Below are positions 40,724-49,688 of a stretch of 64,000 bases of DNA, in pieces. Under the pieces are notes generated by a model. That model was not told the origin of the DNA. It saw only the letters and a program-made list of their open reading frames with translations, and did not search any database. Origin of the DNA: Pseudoflavonifractor gallinarum (GTDB taxonomy: Bacteria; Bacillota; Clostridia; Oscillospirales; Oscillospiraceae); contig NZ_JADCKF010000009.1 of the NCBI RefSeq assembly GCF_014982855.1, positions 62,001-126,000 on the forward strand. Reading direction: 5' to 3'. Positions within the stretch are counted from its first letter, which is position 1. Every line of letters begins with the position of its first letter. Both the position numbers and the translations under genes were made by a program.

Positions 40724-41881
40724 ATGGCTGACAAGACGAAAAAGCTGATTGCCGACACCTTCCTGGCCATCGCCGAGGGCCTGGAGACCGGCACGTTCGG
40801 CGCTAAGCCCAAGATCGCCGTCACCGCCATGGGCAGTGAGCACGGCGAAGAGACCGTGATGGAGGGCGCCGTCAAGGCCGCCCGCGCCGGCGCCGATGTG
40901 TATTTCATCGGAACCATCACCCATCCTGAGGTCACCACCGTTCCCGTGGCCGACGAGGACGAGGCCCACAAGAAGATGGAAGAGCTGCTGGAGACCGGCG
41001 CCGTGGACGGCGCTGTGACCATGCACTATCCCTTCCCCATCGGTGTGTCCACCGTGGGCCGCGCCGTCACCCCCGGCAAGGGCCATGAGATGTTCATCGC
41101 CAACACCACCGGCACCTCCTCCACCGACCGGATCGAGGGCATGATCAAGAATGCCATCTACGGCATCATCGCTGCCAAGGCCTGCGGCGTGGCTGACCCC
41201 ACCGTGGGTATCCTGAACGTGGACGGCGCCCGTCAGACCGAGGGTGCCCTCAAGACCCTGAAGGAAAACGGCTACCCCATCACCTTTGCCGAGTCTGCCC
41301 GTGCTGATGGCGGCTGCGTGATGCGCGGCAACGACGTGCTCATGGGTTCCGCCGACGTGATGGTCACCGACTCCCTCACCGGCAACATCCTCTCCAAGAT
41401 GCTCTCCTCCGCCTGCACCGGCGGCAGCTACGAGGCCGTGGGCTACGGCTACGGCCCCGGCATCGGCAAGGGCTATGACCGTCTGGTCATGATTATCTCC
41501 CGTGCCTCCGGCGCTCCCGTGATCGCCGGCGCCATCAACTACGCCGCCCAGCTGGTGCGGGGCAAGGTGTTCGAGGTGGCTGCCGCCGAGTTCGCCGCCG
41601 CCGAGAAGGCCGGCCTGGAGAAGCTCCTGGCTGAGCGCAAGGTCGCTGCCAACAAGTCCGCCGCTCCCGCGGAGGACGTGGTGGCTCCTCCCAAGGAGAT
41701 CGTCACCGCCCAGATCCCCGGCATCGAGGTCATGGACCTGGAGGATGCCGTGAAGGCTCTGTGGAAGGAGAAGATCTACGCCGAGGACGGCATGGGTTGC
41801 ACTGGTCCCATCGTCCGCGTGTCCGAGGCCAACAAGGACCGCGCCGTGGAGATCCTCAAGGCCGCCGGCTTCGTGTCCTGA
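40724..41881 (+). CDS. grdD: glycine/sarcosine/betaine reductase component C, alpha subunit
   Basis: 385 residues. AVTAMGSEHGEETVMEGAVK at the start, PVGRAVTP-like GVSTVGRAVTPGKGHEMFIA, and VGYGYGPGIGKGYDRLVMII mark the PlsX-like fold of GrdD. The C-terminus TAQIPGIEVMDLEDAVKALW and GMGCTGPIVRVSEA is typical. It forms component C with GrdC and transfers phosphate to give acetyl phosphate, from which ATP can be made. GGAGGGAG precedes the ATG. A strong terminator follows. Confidence 0.94.
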   Translation: MADKTKKLIADTFLAIAEGLETGTFGAKPKIAVTAMGSEHGEETVMEGAVKAARAGADVYFIGTITHPEVTTVPVADEDEAHKKMEELLETGAVDGAVTMHYPFPIGVSTVGRAVTPGKGHEMFIANTTGTSSTDRIEGMIKNAIYGIIAAKACGVADPTVGILNVDGARQTEGALKTLKENGYPITFAESARADGGCVMRGNDVLMGSADVMVTDSLTGNILSKMLSSACTGGSYEAVGYGYGPGIGKGYDRLVMIISRASGAPVIAGAINYAAQLVRGKVFEVAAAEFAAAEKAGLEKLLAERKVAANKSAAPAEDVVAPPKEIVTAQIPGIEVMDLEDAVKALWKEKIYAEDGMGCTGPIVRVSEANKDRAVEILKAAGFVS

Positions 41882-41920
41882 ATTTAATTGCATAGTTTAT
41901 TCACAGATTGAGGGATTCCA

Positions 41921-41958
41921 ACCGACCCCTGGGCGTAAATGCCTAGGGGTCGGTTTTT
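41921..41958 (+). terminator. terminator of the grd operon
   Basis: ACCGACCCCTGGGC (41921-41934) pairs with GCCTAGGGGTCGGT (41941-41954, one wobble), followed by TTTTG. Confidence 0.88.
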
Positions 41959-42014
41959 GTTTCTAAGAAATGAAAAAACTGTGTAAAATACGTGAAAAGA
42001 TTCTGAAACTATTC

Positions 42015-42043
42015 TTGAAAAGGTGAAAATGGGGTGCTATACT
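42015..42043 (+). promoter_or_regulatory. sigma-A promoter of the phosphatase-like gene
   Basis: TTGAAA (42015-42020), 17 bases, TATACT (42038-42043) with an extended TG in TGCTATACT. Confidence 0.65.
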
Positions 42044-42101
42044 GCCAATTGCAGTTGCAAAATAAGCTGTATACTTGAGAAAAGAAGGAAGTAATCTGGA
42101 C

Positions 42102-43961
42102 ATGAATATGAGCAAAAAGGTCCTGGCCGGCGTCCTGACCGGCTCTCTTCTGATGGGGGCGGCCCCTCTGGCCCTGGCCTCTCCCTACAATGACTCCAGC
42201 GTGACCGGCGGCAGCGAGGCCTGGAACGCATGGGTCGCCCAGTGGGACGCCGTCGCCACTGATTACACCAAGGTCTCCCTGACCCCCGGCGCCGATGAGA
42301 CCGAGCTGAACTTCGCCTGGTACAGCAAGGTGGAGGACGGCAAAGCCGCCACTCCCGTGGTCCATTTTGGCACCGACAAGGAGAATCTGAAGACCTTTAC
42401 CGGTACGGCGGATGCGGTGGACACCGCGCTCACCGACGGCGTGGCCTACCAGTACAACCATGTCACCGTCACCGGGCTTCAGGCCAACAGCACCTATTAC
42501 TACACCGTGGAGCGCAATGGCGTCCAGTCCGACGTGGTTACCTATCAGACCCAGGACTTCTCCACCTTGAAGATTCTCTATGTGGGCGATCCCCAGGTGG
42601 GCGCCTCCAAGGGTCAGACCCAGGGAGATGTGACGCTCACTGCCGACTCCGGTGCGGGTAATTTGGCGGCCCGCAATGACAGCTTTGCCTGGGACCGTAC
42701 CCTGGATATTGCCACTGCCCAGAACCCTGACCTCAACTTCATCATCTCCGCCGGCGACCAGGTCAACAAGACCGGTAAGGCCAAGGAGGAGGAATATGCT
42801 GGCTACCTGAGCGCCAGCGCTCTGGCCAGCCTGCCTGTGGCGACCACCATCGGCAACCATGATTCTCTGAACGCCGACTATATGTACCATTTCAATAACC
42901 CCAACACCACGGAGTATGGCAAGACGCAGGCCGGCGGCGACTACTACTATTCTTATGGTGCGGGTCTGTTCATCGTCCTCAACACCAATAACTACAACGT
43001 GGCCGAGCACGAGAAGGCCATCCAGGAGGCGATCGCCTCTAACCCTGATGCCAAGTGGCGCATCGTGACCATCCACCAGGACATCTATGGCTCCGGCCTG
43101 GATCACTCCGACACGGATGGCATGATCCTGCGCACCCAGCTGACCCCCATCTTCGATGAGTACGACATCGACGTGGTGCTCCAGGGCCATGACCATACCT
43201 ACAGCCGTACCAAGATGCTCTACGGTGACGGTCAGACCCACGGCACTTATGAGTTCCGTCTGAACGACGAGGGCACCGACTACGATTGGGACAACGCCTA
43301 CAACACCCAGACTGACGAGAAGATCCCTCTGTACCCCGAGGAGGGTGACACCACCGGTACCGCCGCTCACGATGCCTTCCAGGCCGACAACGGTTGCTAT
43401 ACCATTGAGAGCACCAGCGGCAACACCGTGACGAACCCCAAGGGAATCCTCTACATGACCGCGAACTCGGCCTCTGGCTCGAAGTTCTATGAGCTCATTG
43501 CCTCCCAGCAGGACTATGTGGCCGAGCGCAGCCAGAACTGGCTGCCCAGCTATTCCGTCATTTCCCTGAGTGAGGACACCTTCACCATCGATACTTACCA
43601 GATCACCGACGACGGCAAGACAGAGAAGATCGACGATACCTTCACCATCCGCAAGACTGCGGACGGTGTGTCCGCCGCCACTCTGGATGTGGAGGGAGAG
43701 ACCTACTACCGCCTGCGCGACGTGGCTGCCTCCGTTTCCGGCACCGACAACCAGTTTGATGTACAGTGGGACAACGGCGTGGTCGTCAATACCGGTAAGG
43801 CCTACACCGGCGCTGTGCCCACCGGGACCCCCGCTTCCGGCGCTGCTTCTGCGCTGAATATCACGGTGGACGGCAAGACTGTCTCCACCAACGCCGTGCT
43901 GGCCGAGGGCAACTACTACGTGTCTGCGTCCTTCCTGGCGACTCTGGGTGTAAACCTGTAA
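42102..43961 (+). CDS. secreted purple-acid-phosphatase-like metallophosphoesterase with C-terminal stalk domain
   Basis: 619 residues from ATG 42102. Signal peptide MNMSKKVLAGVLTGSLLMGA with cleavage likely after ALA (about 26). An FN3-like N-terminal domain (about 60-150) precedes a calcineurin-type phosphoesterase with YVGDPQVG, ISAGDQVNKTG, TIGNHDSLN, TIHQDIYG and LQGHDHTYSR, so all metal ligands appear intact. The last ~100 residues (YYRLRDVAASVSG, then GKTVSTNAVLAEGNYYV) resemble the copper-amine-oxidase N-terminal or stalk domain used by Firmicutes for wall attachment. It likely acts outside the cell on phosphate esters. Substrate unknown. Confidence 0.88.
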   Translation: MNMSKKVLAGVLTGSLLMGAAPLALASPYNDSSVTGGSEAWNAWVAQWDAVATDYTKVSLTPGADETELNFAWYSKVEDGKAATPVVHFGTDKENLKTFTGTADAVDTALTDGVAYQYNHVTVTGLQANSTYYYTVERNGVQSDVVTYQTQDFSTLKILYVGDPQVGASKGQTQGDVTLTADSGAGNLAARNDSFAWDRTLDIATAQNPDLNFIISAGDQVNKTGKAKEEEYAGYLSASALASLPVATTIGNHDSLNADYMYHFNNPNTTEYGKTQAGGDYYYSYGAGLFIVLNTNNYNVAEHEKAIQEAIASNPDAKWRIVTIHQDIYGSGLDHSDTDGMILRTQLTPIFDEYDIDVVLQGHDHTYSRTKMLYGDGQTHGTYEFRLNDEGTDYDWDNAYNTQTDEKIPLYPEEGDTTGTAAHDAFQADNGCYTIESTSGNTVTNPKGILYMTANSASGSKFYELIASQQDYVAERSQNWLPSYSVISLSEDTFTIDTYQITDDGKTEKIDDTFTIRKTADGVSAATLDVEGETYYRLRDVAASVSGTDNQFDVQWDNGVVVNTGKAYTGAVPTGTPASGAASALNITVDGKTVSTNAVLAEGNYYVSASFLATLGVNL

Positions 43962-43990
43962 AAAACGCCAAGCCCTGAATCAACCGACAG

Positions 43991-44028
43991 ACAGCGGCCT
44001 CCGCGCCTGGTGCGCAGAGGCCGCTGTG
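43991..44028 (+). terminator. hairpin after the phosphatase-like gene
   Basis: ACAGCGGCCTC (43991-44001) pairs with GAGGCCGCTGT (44017-44027), with an inner CGC-GCG pairing. No long T-run follows, so termination is uncertain. Confidence 0.5.
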
Positions 44029-44049
44029 CTACAAGAACGGAGTTTTGCC

Positions 44050-45204
44050 ATGAAACAGAGAACCTTTTCCCACTTCCTGCTCCGCTGGGGCGTGCCACTT
44101 CTCCTTTTGGCAGTCTTTGTGGCTTTTGTTGTATCGATCAACCGGGTAGACAAAGTGCCGCTGGTCTCCCGGGAGGGTCAGACCTTTGAGAAGGGTGTAG
44201 TCACCCAGATTCTCCAGGATAATCTCATGCCTGACGGCAGCCGGGTGGGCGAACAGCGGGTGATGGTGCGCATGACGACCGGCGTCCGGGCTGGACAGGA
44301 GCTGGAGACAACCAGTTCTTCCGGCTATCTCTTCGGCGCGGGCTGCACTGTAGGTATGAAAGTGGTGGTCCTGCAGAGTGTGGCAGGGGAGTCCACCATT
44401 ACCAGCGTGTACAGCCAGGATCGCGAGGGGGTCCTGTACCTCTTTGCCGCCCTCTATCTGGTGGTGCTGGTGCTGGTTGGCGGGAAACAGGGCCTTAAGG
44501 GCGCTCTGGGGTTGATTTTCACCTTTTTGTGTATCCTCTTTTTCTACTTGCCCCTGGTGTACAGAGGGTATTCCCCCTTCTGGGTGTCGGTGGGGCTGTG
44601 TGTGGTGACCACCGTGGTGACCATGTATCTGATCGGAGGACCCACCAAAAAAACACTGGTCGCCACCGGTGGTACGGTAGCCGGGGTGGTCATCGCAGGG
44701 GTGGCGGCCACATGCTTCAGCTGGGCCAGCGGCATCAGCGGCTGGAACGTGTCCGACATTGAGAGTCTCCTTACCCTCTGGAATGTGAACGGCATTCAAG
44801 TGGGAGGGCTCCTCTTCTCGGGGCTTCTCATTTCCAGTTTGGGGGCGGTAATGGATGTGGCTATGTCCATTGCCAGCGCGATTTCCGAGATCCATCAACA
44901 AAATCCCTCCCTGTCTAAACGGGCACTTTTTAAGGCTGGGATGCATGTGGGGCGGGATATGATGGGCACGGACTCCAACACGTTGATTTTGGCCTTTGCA
45001 GGCGGCAGCGTTTCGATGCTGCTGCTGGACTATGCCTATGATCTGCCCTATCAGCAAATCATAAACTCCAACAACATTGGAATCGCTATCATGCAGGGCC
45101 TTTCTGGCAGCTTTGGCATCGTACTGAGCGTACCAGTGACGGTGTGCCTGGCAGTTCTCCTCTATACCTGGAGAGAAAAAAAGCGCGGAACGGAGCAGCC
45201 GTAA
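44050..45204 (+). CDS. YibE/F family membrane protein
   Basis: 384 residues from ATG 44050. One N-terminal membrane helix (about 14-32) anchors an extracytoplasmic domain (about 33-125), then seven or more helices follow. GISGWNVSDIESLLTLWNVN, GLLISSLGAVMDVAMSIASA and AGMHVGRDMMGTDSNTLILAFAGGS are the recognised motifs of YibE/F proteins, a multi-pass family of unknown function. It follows the secreted phosphatase by 88 bases. Confidence 0.88.
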   Translation: MKQRTFSHFLLRWGVPLLLLAVFVAFVVSINRVDKVPLVSREGQTFEKGVVTQILQDNLMPDGSRVGEQRVMVRMTTGVRAGQELETTSSSGYLFGAGCTVGMKVVVLQSVAGESTITSVYSQDREGVLYLFAALYLVVLVLVGGKQGLKGALGLIFTFLCILFFYLPLVYRGYSPFWVSVGLCVVTTVVTMYLIGGPTKKTLVATGGTVAGVVIAGVAATCFSWASGISGWNVSDIESLLTLWNVNGIQVGGLLFSGLLISSLGAVMDVAMSIASAISEIHQQNPSLSKRALFKAGMHVGRDMMGTDSNTLILAFAGGSVSMLLLDYAYDLPYQQIINSNNIGIAIMQGLSGSFGIVLSVPVTVCLAVLLYTWREKKRGTEQP

Positions 45205-45216
45205 AACAGATCTGAT

Positions 45217-45254
45217 TATATCCCCCTCCCATGCTGGGTGGGGGATATATTTTG
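45217..45254 (+). terminator. terminator of the yibE/F gene
   Basis: Arms 45217-45230 and 45236-45249 (TATATCCCCCTCCC, one mismatch) with an ATGCT loop are followed by ATTTT. Confidence 0.75.
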
Positions 45255-45278
45255 GCAGCAGAAAAGGCGGTAACATTA

Positions 45279-45342
45279 AAAAATCCCTTAAGAAGGACCC
45301 GGGAAAGAATGCAATCGCCTGGGTCCCCTTAAGGGATTTTAT
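45279..45342. terminator. large inverted repeat between yibE/F and pyk
   Basis: AAAATCCCTTAAG (about 45280-45292) mirrors CTTAAGGGATTTT (about 45329-45341), and inside it GGACCC mirrors GGGTCC around an 18-base loop. It probably ends pyk transcription on the minus strand. Confidence 0.65.
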
Positions 45343-45406
45343 TTATATTCAGCTTATAATACGGGCCTGATCCAACCGCTGCCGAACCGGCAGAGGTGAT
45401 GGATGT

Positions 45407-46825
45407 TTAGACGGTCTGGGCCTTGATCAGGTTGGTGGAGCCGCTCTTGCCGATGGGCACGCCGGCGGTGATGACCACGGTGTCGCCCTTCTGCACGGCG
45501 TCCTCCTTCACGGCCACTTCCACGGCCATGGAGAAGAGGCGGTCGGTGGAGTCCACGTCGCCGGTCAGGTAGGAGTGCACGCCCCAGGAGATGGCCAGCT
45601 GGCGGCGGGTGCGCTCATTGGGGCACATGGCCAGGATGGGGCAGGCCGGACGGTAGCGGGAGATCACCCGGGCGGTATGGCCGGACTGGGTGGGGGTCAG
45701 GATGGCAGTGGCGTCCAGATCCATGGCGGTCAGGCAGCAGGAGTGGGTGATGGCGTCGTTGATGCCCTGAATGCCGGTGAGCACGTGGCGCTGACGGAAG
45801 CGGTTCCAGTAGTTGATGGAGCCCTCGGCAGCGGTGACGGTGTCGATCATGGTCTGGAGGGCCTCCACGGGGTATTTACCGGAGGCGGTCTCACCGGAGA
45901 GCATCACGCAGGAGGTGCCGTCAAACACGGCGTTGGCCACGTCGGAGACCTCGGCGCGGGTGGGACGGGGATTGCGGATCATGGAATCCAGCATCTGGGT
46001 GGCAGTGATGACGGGCTTGCCCTGGCGGATGGTGGCCTTGATCATCTTCTTCTGGAGGATGGGCACCTCGTGGGCGGGGATCTCCACGCCCAGGTCGCCG
46101 CGGGCCACCATGATGCCGTCGGAGGCCGCAATGATCTCCTCCAGGTTGTCCACGCCCTCCCGGTTCTCGATCTTGGAGATGATGCGCACGTGCTCGCCGC
46201 CGTACTCCTTCAGGCAGGCACGGATGTCCTCCACGTCGCTGGCCTTCCGCACAAAGGAGGCGGCCACAAAGTCAAAGTCGTTCTCAGCGGCGAACTTCAG
46301 GTCGGACTTGTCCTTTTCGGTGAGAGAGGGGAGCAGGATGCTCACATTGGGGATGTTGATGCTCTTGTTGTTGGACAGCGGGCCGCCGTTTTCCACGGTG
46401 CAGACGATGTCGTGGCCCTCCACCTTCTCCACCAGCAGCTCGATGAGGCCGTCGTCCACCAGAATGCGGCAGCCGGGGCCCACTTCGTTGTGCAGGTTGG
46501 TGTAGGTGACAGAGACACGCTCGGCATTGCCCACGATCTCATCGGTGGTAAGGGTAAAGGTCTGGCCGCGCTCCAGCTGCACGGGATACTGCTCAAAGCT
46601 CTTGATGCGGATCTCAGGGCCCTTGGTGTCCAGAATGGTGGCCACGGGGACGCACATCTCGTCCCGGACATGCTTGAGCATATTCAGCTGGGCCAGGTGG
46701 CTCTCGTGGGTGCCGTGGGAGAAGTTGAACCGGGCGGCATTCATGCCGGTCTCGATCAGCTTGCGGATCATCTCCGCGTTGGAAACGGCGGGGCCGAGGG
46801 TGCAGATCACTTTGGTCTTTCTCAA
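45407..46825 (-). CDS. pyk: pyruvate kinase
   Basis: 472 residues starting at TTG 46825 behind TGGAGG; the frame runs further upstream without a ribosome site. RKTKVICTLGPAVSN, NAARFNFSHGTHESHL, LDTKGPEIRI, the active-site MVARGDLGVEIP and TRAEVSDVANAVFDGTSCVM are all intact. It ends without the extra PEP-utiliser domain found in Bacillus Pyk. It makes ATP and pyruvate from phosphoenolpyruvate. Confidence 0.97.
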   Translation of the reverse strand: MRKTKVICTLGPAVSNAEMIRKLIETGMNAARFNFSHGTHESHLAQLNMLKHVRDEMCVPVATILDTKGPEIRIKSFEQYPVQLERGQTFTLTTDEIVGNAERVSVTYTNLHNEVGPGCRILVDDGLIELLVEKVEGHDIVCTVENGGPLSNNKSINIPNVSILLPSLTEKDKSDLKFAAENDFDFVAASFVRKASDVEDIRACLKEYGGEHVRIISKIENREGVDNLEEIIAASDGIMVARGDLGVEIPAHEVPILQKKMIKATIRQGKPVITATQMLDSMIRNPRPTRAEVSDVANAVFDGTSCVMLSGETASGKYPVEALQTMIDTVTAAEGSINYWNRFRQRHVLTGIQGINDAITHSCCLTAMDLDATAILTPTQSGHTARVISRYRPACPILAMCPNERTRRQLAISWGVHSYLTGDVDSTDRLFSMAVEVAVKEDAVQKGDTVVITAGVPIGKSGSTNLIKAQTV

Positions 46826-47005
46826 AGCAGTTACCTCCAAACCATGTAAATGGCAGTTCAATTCCAAAAAAACAGTCTATCTATTCTTGCTTATCTTGAT
46901 TATACCTTAGAATACGCGCGCGTGAGAAGCGTCAAAAATCACAAGAAACGGGGGGCGGACGCAGAATACTCCCCACGGCGTGACAAAAGAGAGGGAAAAT
47001 GTTCC

Positions 47006-48220
47006 TTAAGTTTCTCCTTGCTGAAATGTGAAGAGATCTTGGTTGCTGATAGAGCTCACGCAGTAGAGGGTCAGGACCAGATCTGGGTCGATTTCACGCA
47101 GCGTATCCAGCAGATCCCCGTCAAAATAGCGCAGATCAATGGTGGTCAGCTCCGAACAGGAGAGGGCCAGGAAGGGGGCCAGGGCGCAGGAGAAGGACTC
47201 CCGCAGCAAAACGATCTTCTTTCCGTCCGGGTTGAGGTGGTTGGTCATAGTGGCGATGCCGTAATCCCCGCCGGAGTAGAGGGTGTAGGGATTGCCGCCG
47301 AACCAGTCCCGCTCCGCCACGCGCTCGGGGAACAGGAGGGACTGGGAAAAAGTGCCGGTCCGTTCCTGGGCGAAGGAGGGAGAGGCATAGGTAAAGTTTG
47401 TCTCAAAGCGCGGGATATATTCCGTAATATCGTCGGTACCCGCGTAAAGTGTGCCGGTTCGCTTTCCCTGGCTGCCTAAAAAGTAATCCTCATAGACCTT
47501 AGTTTCATAATTGGCGGGGTCGGTGTACTCGCTCGGGGTATGGATGCCGTAGTCCTGAGCGAGAATGCCGGTCAGCTCCTGCCAGGCCAGGAAGGCGCCC
47601 TCGGGCTTCCAGTGGTGATCGGTGCAGAAGAAGAGGGAGGCATAGTCCTCCTGCTGTGCAAAGAGCGGGCGCAGGTCCCAGGTATCCGTGCCATGGGCCT
47701 GGAGACCGGCGAGCAGGCGGTCGGCGTTGTCGTTGGCGTAATCGTAGATACCGGGGGGCAGGAGCGCCTCCTCCTGTCCGTCCTGGATCTTCTGAGGGGC
47801 GGCCACATAGAGGAGAGGGATGTCCCACTGTGCCAGGACATCGTGGAGGTCATTGACAGCCTGGATTTGGGGAGAGACATCCAGCGGCTGAGCATCCGGA
47901 TAGGAGAAATTCAGCGTTCCGTTGGAGAGCCGGACCACCCGGGCCGCCTGGTTCACATCCTCCAGCATCCGCCGTCCGGACAGACGCTGAAAGCCGCCGT
48001 AGAGCTGGATAAAGCCGTGGCTTTGGTCCAGGTCCTCATTGAGGGCGGACTCGGCCTGTTCCACAAATTCCAGCACATAGCCCGGGTCCCGGCGGAGTTT
48101 GCCCAATTCCTCGCGCAGGGAGCTCTGGCCGGAGAGAAAGAGAAAGGCAATGTAGCACAGTCCCATGGCCAGCAGGAGAAAGAAGAGGACGGCAGTGATG
48201 GTCTCTTTCCGGTGTTTCAT
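47006..48220 (-). CDS. DHHW/AlgX-like protein of an O-acetylation cassette
   Basis: 404 residues. One N-terminal membrane helix (about 8-29), then an SGNH-like extracytoplasmic domain with LYVAAPQKI, FFCTDHHWKPEGAFLAW (catalytic DHHW) and a closing LLRESFSCALAPFLAL. This is the DHHW family, which works with MBOAT proteins in O-acetylating wall or capsule polysaccharides. The MBOAT gene lies 12 bases upstream in the same operon. Confidence 0.85.
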   Translation of the reverse strand: MKHRKETITAVLFFLLLAMGLCYIAFLFLSGQSSLREELGKLRRDPGYVLEFVEQAESALNEDLDQSHGFIQLYGGFQRLSGRRMLEDVNQAARVVRLSNGTLNFSYPDAQPLDVSPQIQAVNDLHDVLAQWDIPLLYVAAPQKIQDGQEEALLPPGIYDYANDNADRLLAGLQAHGTDTWDLRPLFAQQEDYASLFFCTDHHWKPEGAFLAWQELTGILAQDYGIHTPSEYTDPANYETKVYEDYFLGSQGKRTGTLYAGTDDITEYIPRFETNFTYASPSFAQERTGTFSQSLLFPERVAERDWFGGNPYTLYSGGDYGIATMTNHLNPDGKKIVLLRESFSCALAPFLALSCSELTTIDLRYFDGDLLDTLREIDPDLVLTLYCVSSISNQDLFTFQQGET

Positions 48221-48232
48221 AGCGCGTCCTCC

Positions 48233-49660
48233 TTAGAAGTTGGAATAGATAAAGGGATTATAGGTTCCCTTAACAATGAAGCTGGCCGAAATCACCAGCA
48301 GCAGAAGCAGGGCCGCAGAGCAGCACAGATCCTGTGCCAGTGCGGCGCCGCCCTTCCAGTGGGCGGTCCGCGCCCCCAGCCAGGGGAGCACCGGGGCACA
48401 GCCCAGGACGGCCGCCAGAAGAATGGGGAGGTTGTCCGTGAGGAAGAGGGAGGCGTAGCCGTCCCACACACCGGCCGCGGGCGTAAACATGGCGTGGAGA
48501 TAGGGCAGAGCCACGTTCAGCTGTTCTGCCCGGAAAAAGACCCAACCCAGATTGACCAGGAAGAAAGTAAAGAGCCACTGAGTCCACTTGGGCCAGCCGC
48601 GGCCCAGGCCGCAGAATTTCTCCAGAAATTGGAGGGCAAAATAGTACAGACCCCACAGCAGGAAGGTCCACGCGGCCCCGTGCCAGATCCCGGTGAGGAG
48701 CCACACCACAAAGAGATTGCGGATGTGCTTCCAGCGCCGGTCCACCCGGCTTCCGCCCAGAGGGAAGTAGACATAATCCCGGAACCAGGTGGACAGGGAG
48801 ATGTGCCACCGATGCCAGAACTCGGTGACCGAGCGGGAGATGTAGGGGTAGTTGAAGTTTTCGAGGAAATGGAAGCCGAACATACGCCCCATGCCGATGG
48901 CCATATCGGAGTAGCCCGAGAAATCGTAGTAGATCTGGAGGGTGTAGCAGAGGGAGCCCAGCCAGGCCATCCCGGTGGAGAGGGCGTGGGGGGAGAGGCC
49001 GTAGGCAAAGTCGGCTACCACCGCCAACTGGTTTGCCAGGATGACCTTCTTGCCCAGGCCCACCAGGAAGCGGCATACCCCGGCGGAGCAGTCCTCCCAG
49101 GTCTCCCGGCGGCTGTCGATCTCTTCCGCCACCGTCTCGTACTTGACGATGGGACCGGCGATGAGCTGGGGGAAGAAGGAGATGTACAGGGCCACTTTCA
49201 GCGGATTGCGCTGGACCTGGCCCCGATCCCGGTTCACATCCAGCACATAGCTCATGGCCTGGAAGGTGAAAAAGGAGATGCCGAGGGGGAGCTCGATCAC
49301 CGGGACGGTGAGGGAGAGCCCCAGCCGTCCCAGCTCGCCCAGCACAAAGGTGAGGTACTTGAAGACAAACATCAGTCCCAGGTTGGAGGCCACCGAGAGG
49401 ACCACCGATACACGGGTGGACTTTCCACGGCTCTTTTGGGCGTGGACCCACAGGCCGAAGGCATAGTTGACCAGGATAGAGGCCATCATCACCAGGACGA
49501 ACCAGGGCTCACCCCAGGCGTAGAAGAGAAGGGAGCCCACCAGCAGCAGCAGATTCTGGGCAGGGCGGCTCCACCGGCCCAGCAGGCGGCAGGGACCGTA
49601 GTAGCCCAGCAGCATCAGAGGCAGGAAGAGGAAGAGAAAGATGGAACTGGAAAACAGCAC
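48233..49660 (-). CDS. MBOAT family O-acyltransferase (AlgI/DltB-like)
   Basis: 475 residues with about 11 membrane helices. ELPLGISFFTFQAMSYVLDV, FFPQLIAGPIVKY, ITEFWHRWHISL-type SVTEFWHRWHISLSTWFRDY and LLTGIWHGAAWTFLLWG contain the catalytic His of MBOAT enzymes. It moves acetyl groups across the membrane to the DHHW partner. It sits in acyltransferase-MBOAT-DHHW order. Confidence 0.93.
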   Translation of the reverse strand: MLFSSSIFLFLFLPLMLLGYYGPCRLLGRWSRPAQNLLLLVGSLLFYAWGEPWFVLVMMASILVNYAFGLWVHAQKSRGKSTRVSVVLSVASNLGLMFVFKYLTFVLGELGRLGLSLTVPVIELPLGISFFTFQAMSYVLDVNRDRGQVQRNPLKVALYISFFPQLIAGPIVKYETVAEEIDSRRETWEDCSAGVCRFLVGLGKKVILANQLAVVADFAYGLSPHALSTGMAWLGSLCYTLQIYYDFSGYSDMAIGMGRMFGFHFLENFNYPYISRSVTEFWHRWHISLSTWFRDYVYFPLGGSRVDRRWKHIRNLFVVWLLTGIWHGAAWTFLLWGLYYFALQFLEKFCGLGRGWPKWTQWLFTFFLVNLGWVFFRAEQLNVALPYLHAMFTPAAGVWDGYASLFLTDNLPILLAAVLGCAPVLPWLGARTAHWKGGAALAQDLCCSAALLLLLVISASFIVKGTYNPFIYSNF

Positions 49661-49688
49661 GCTTCAGGACTCCTTTTCAGCGAAAATC

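Noticed and set aside
39091-41022. Minus-strand frame of about 640 codons antisense to grdC
   Set aside because: Low-complexity Val/Gly/His composition and complete overlap with grdC and grdD.
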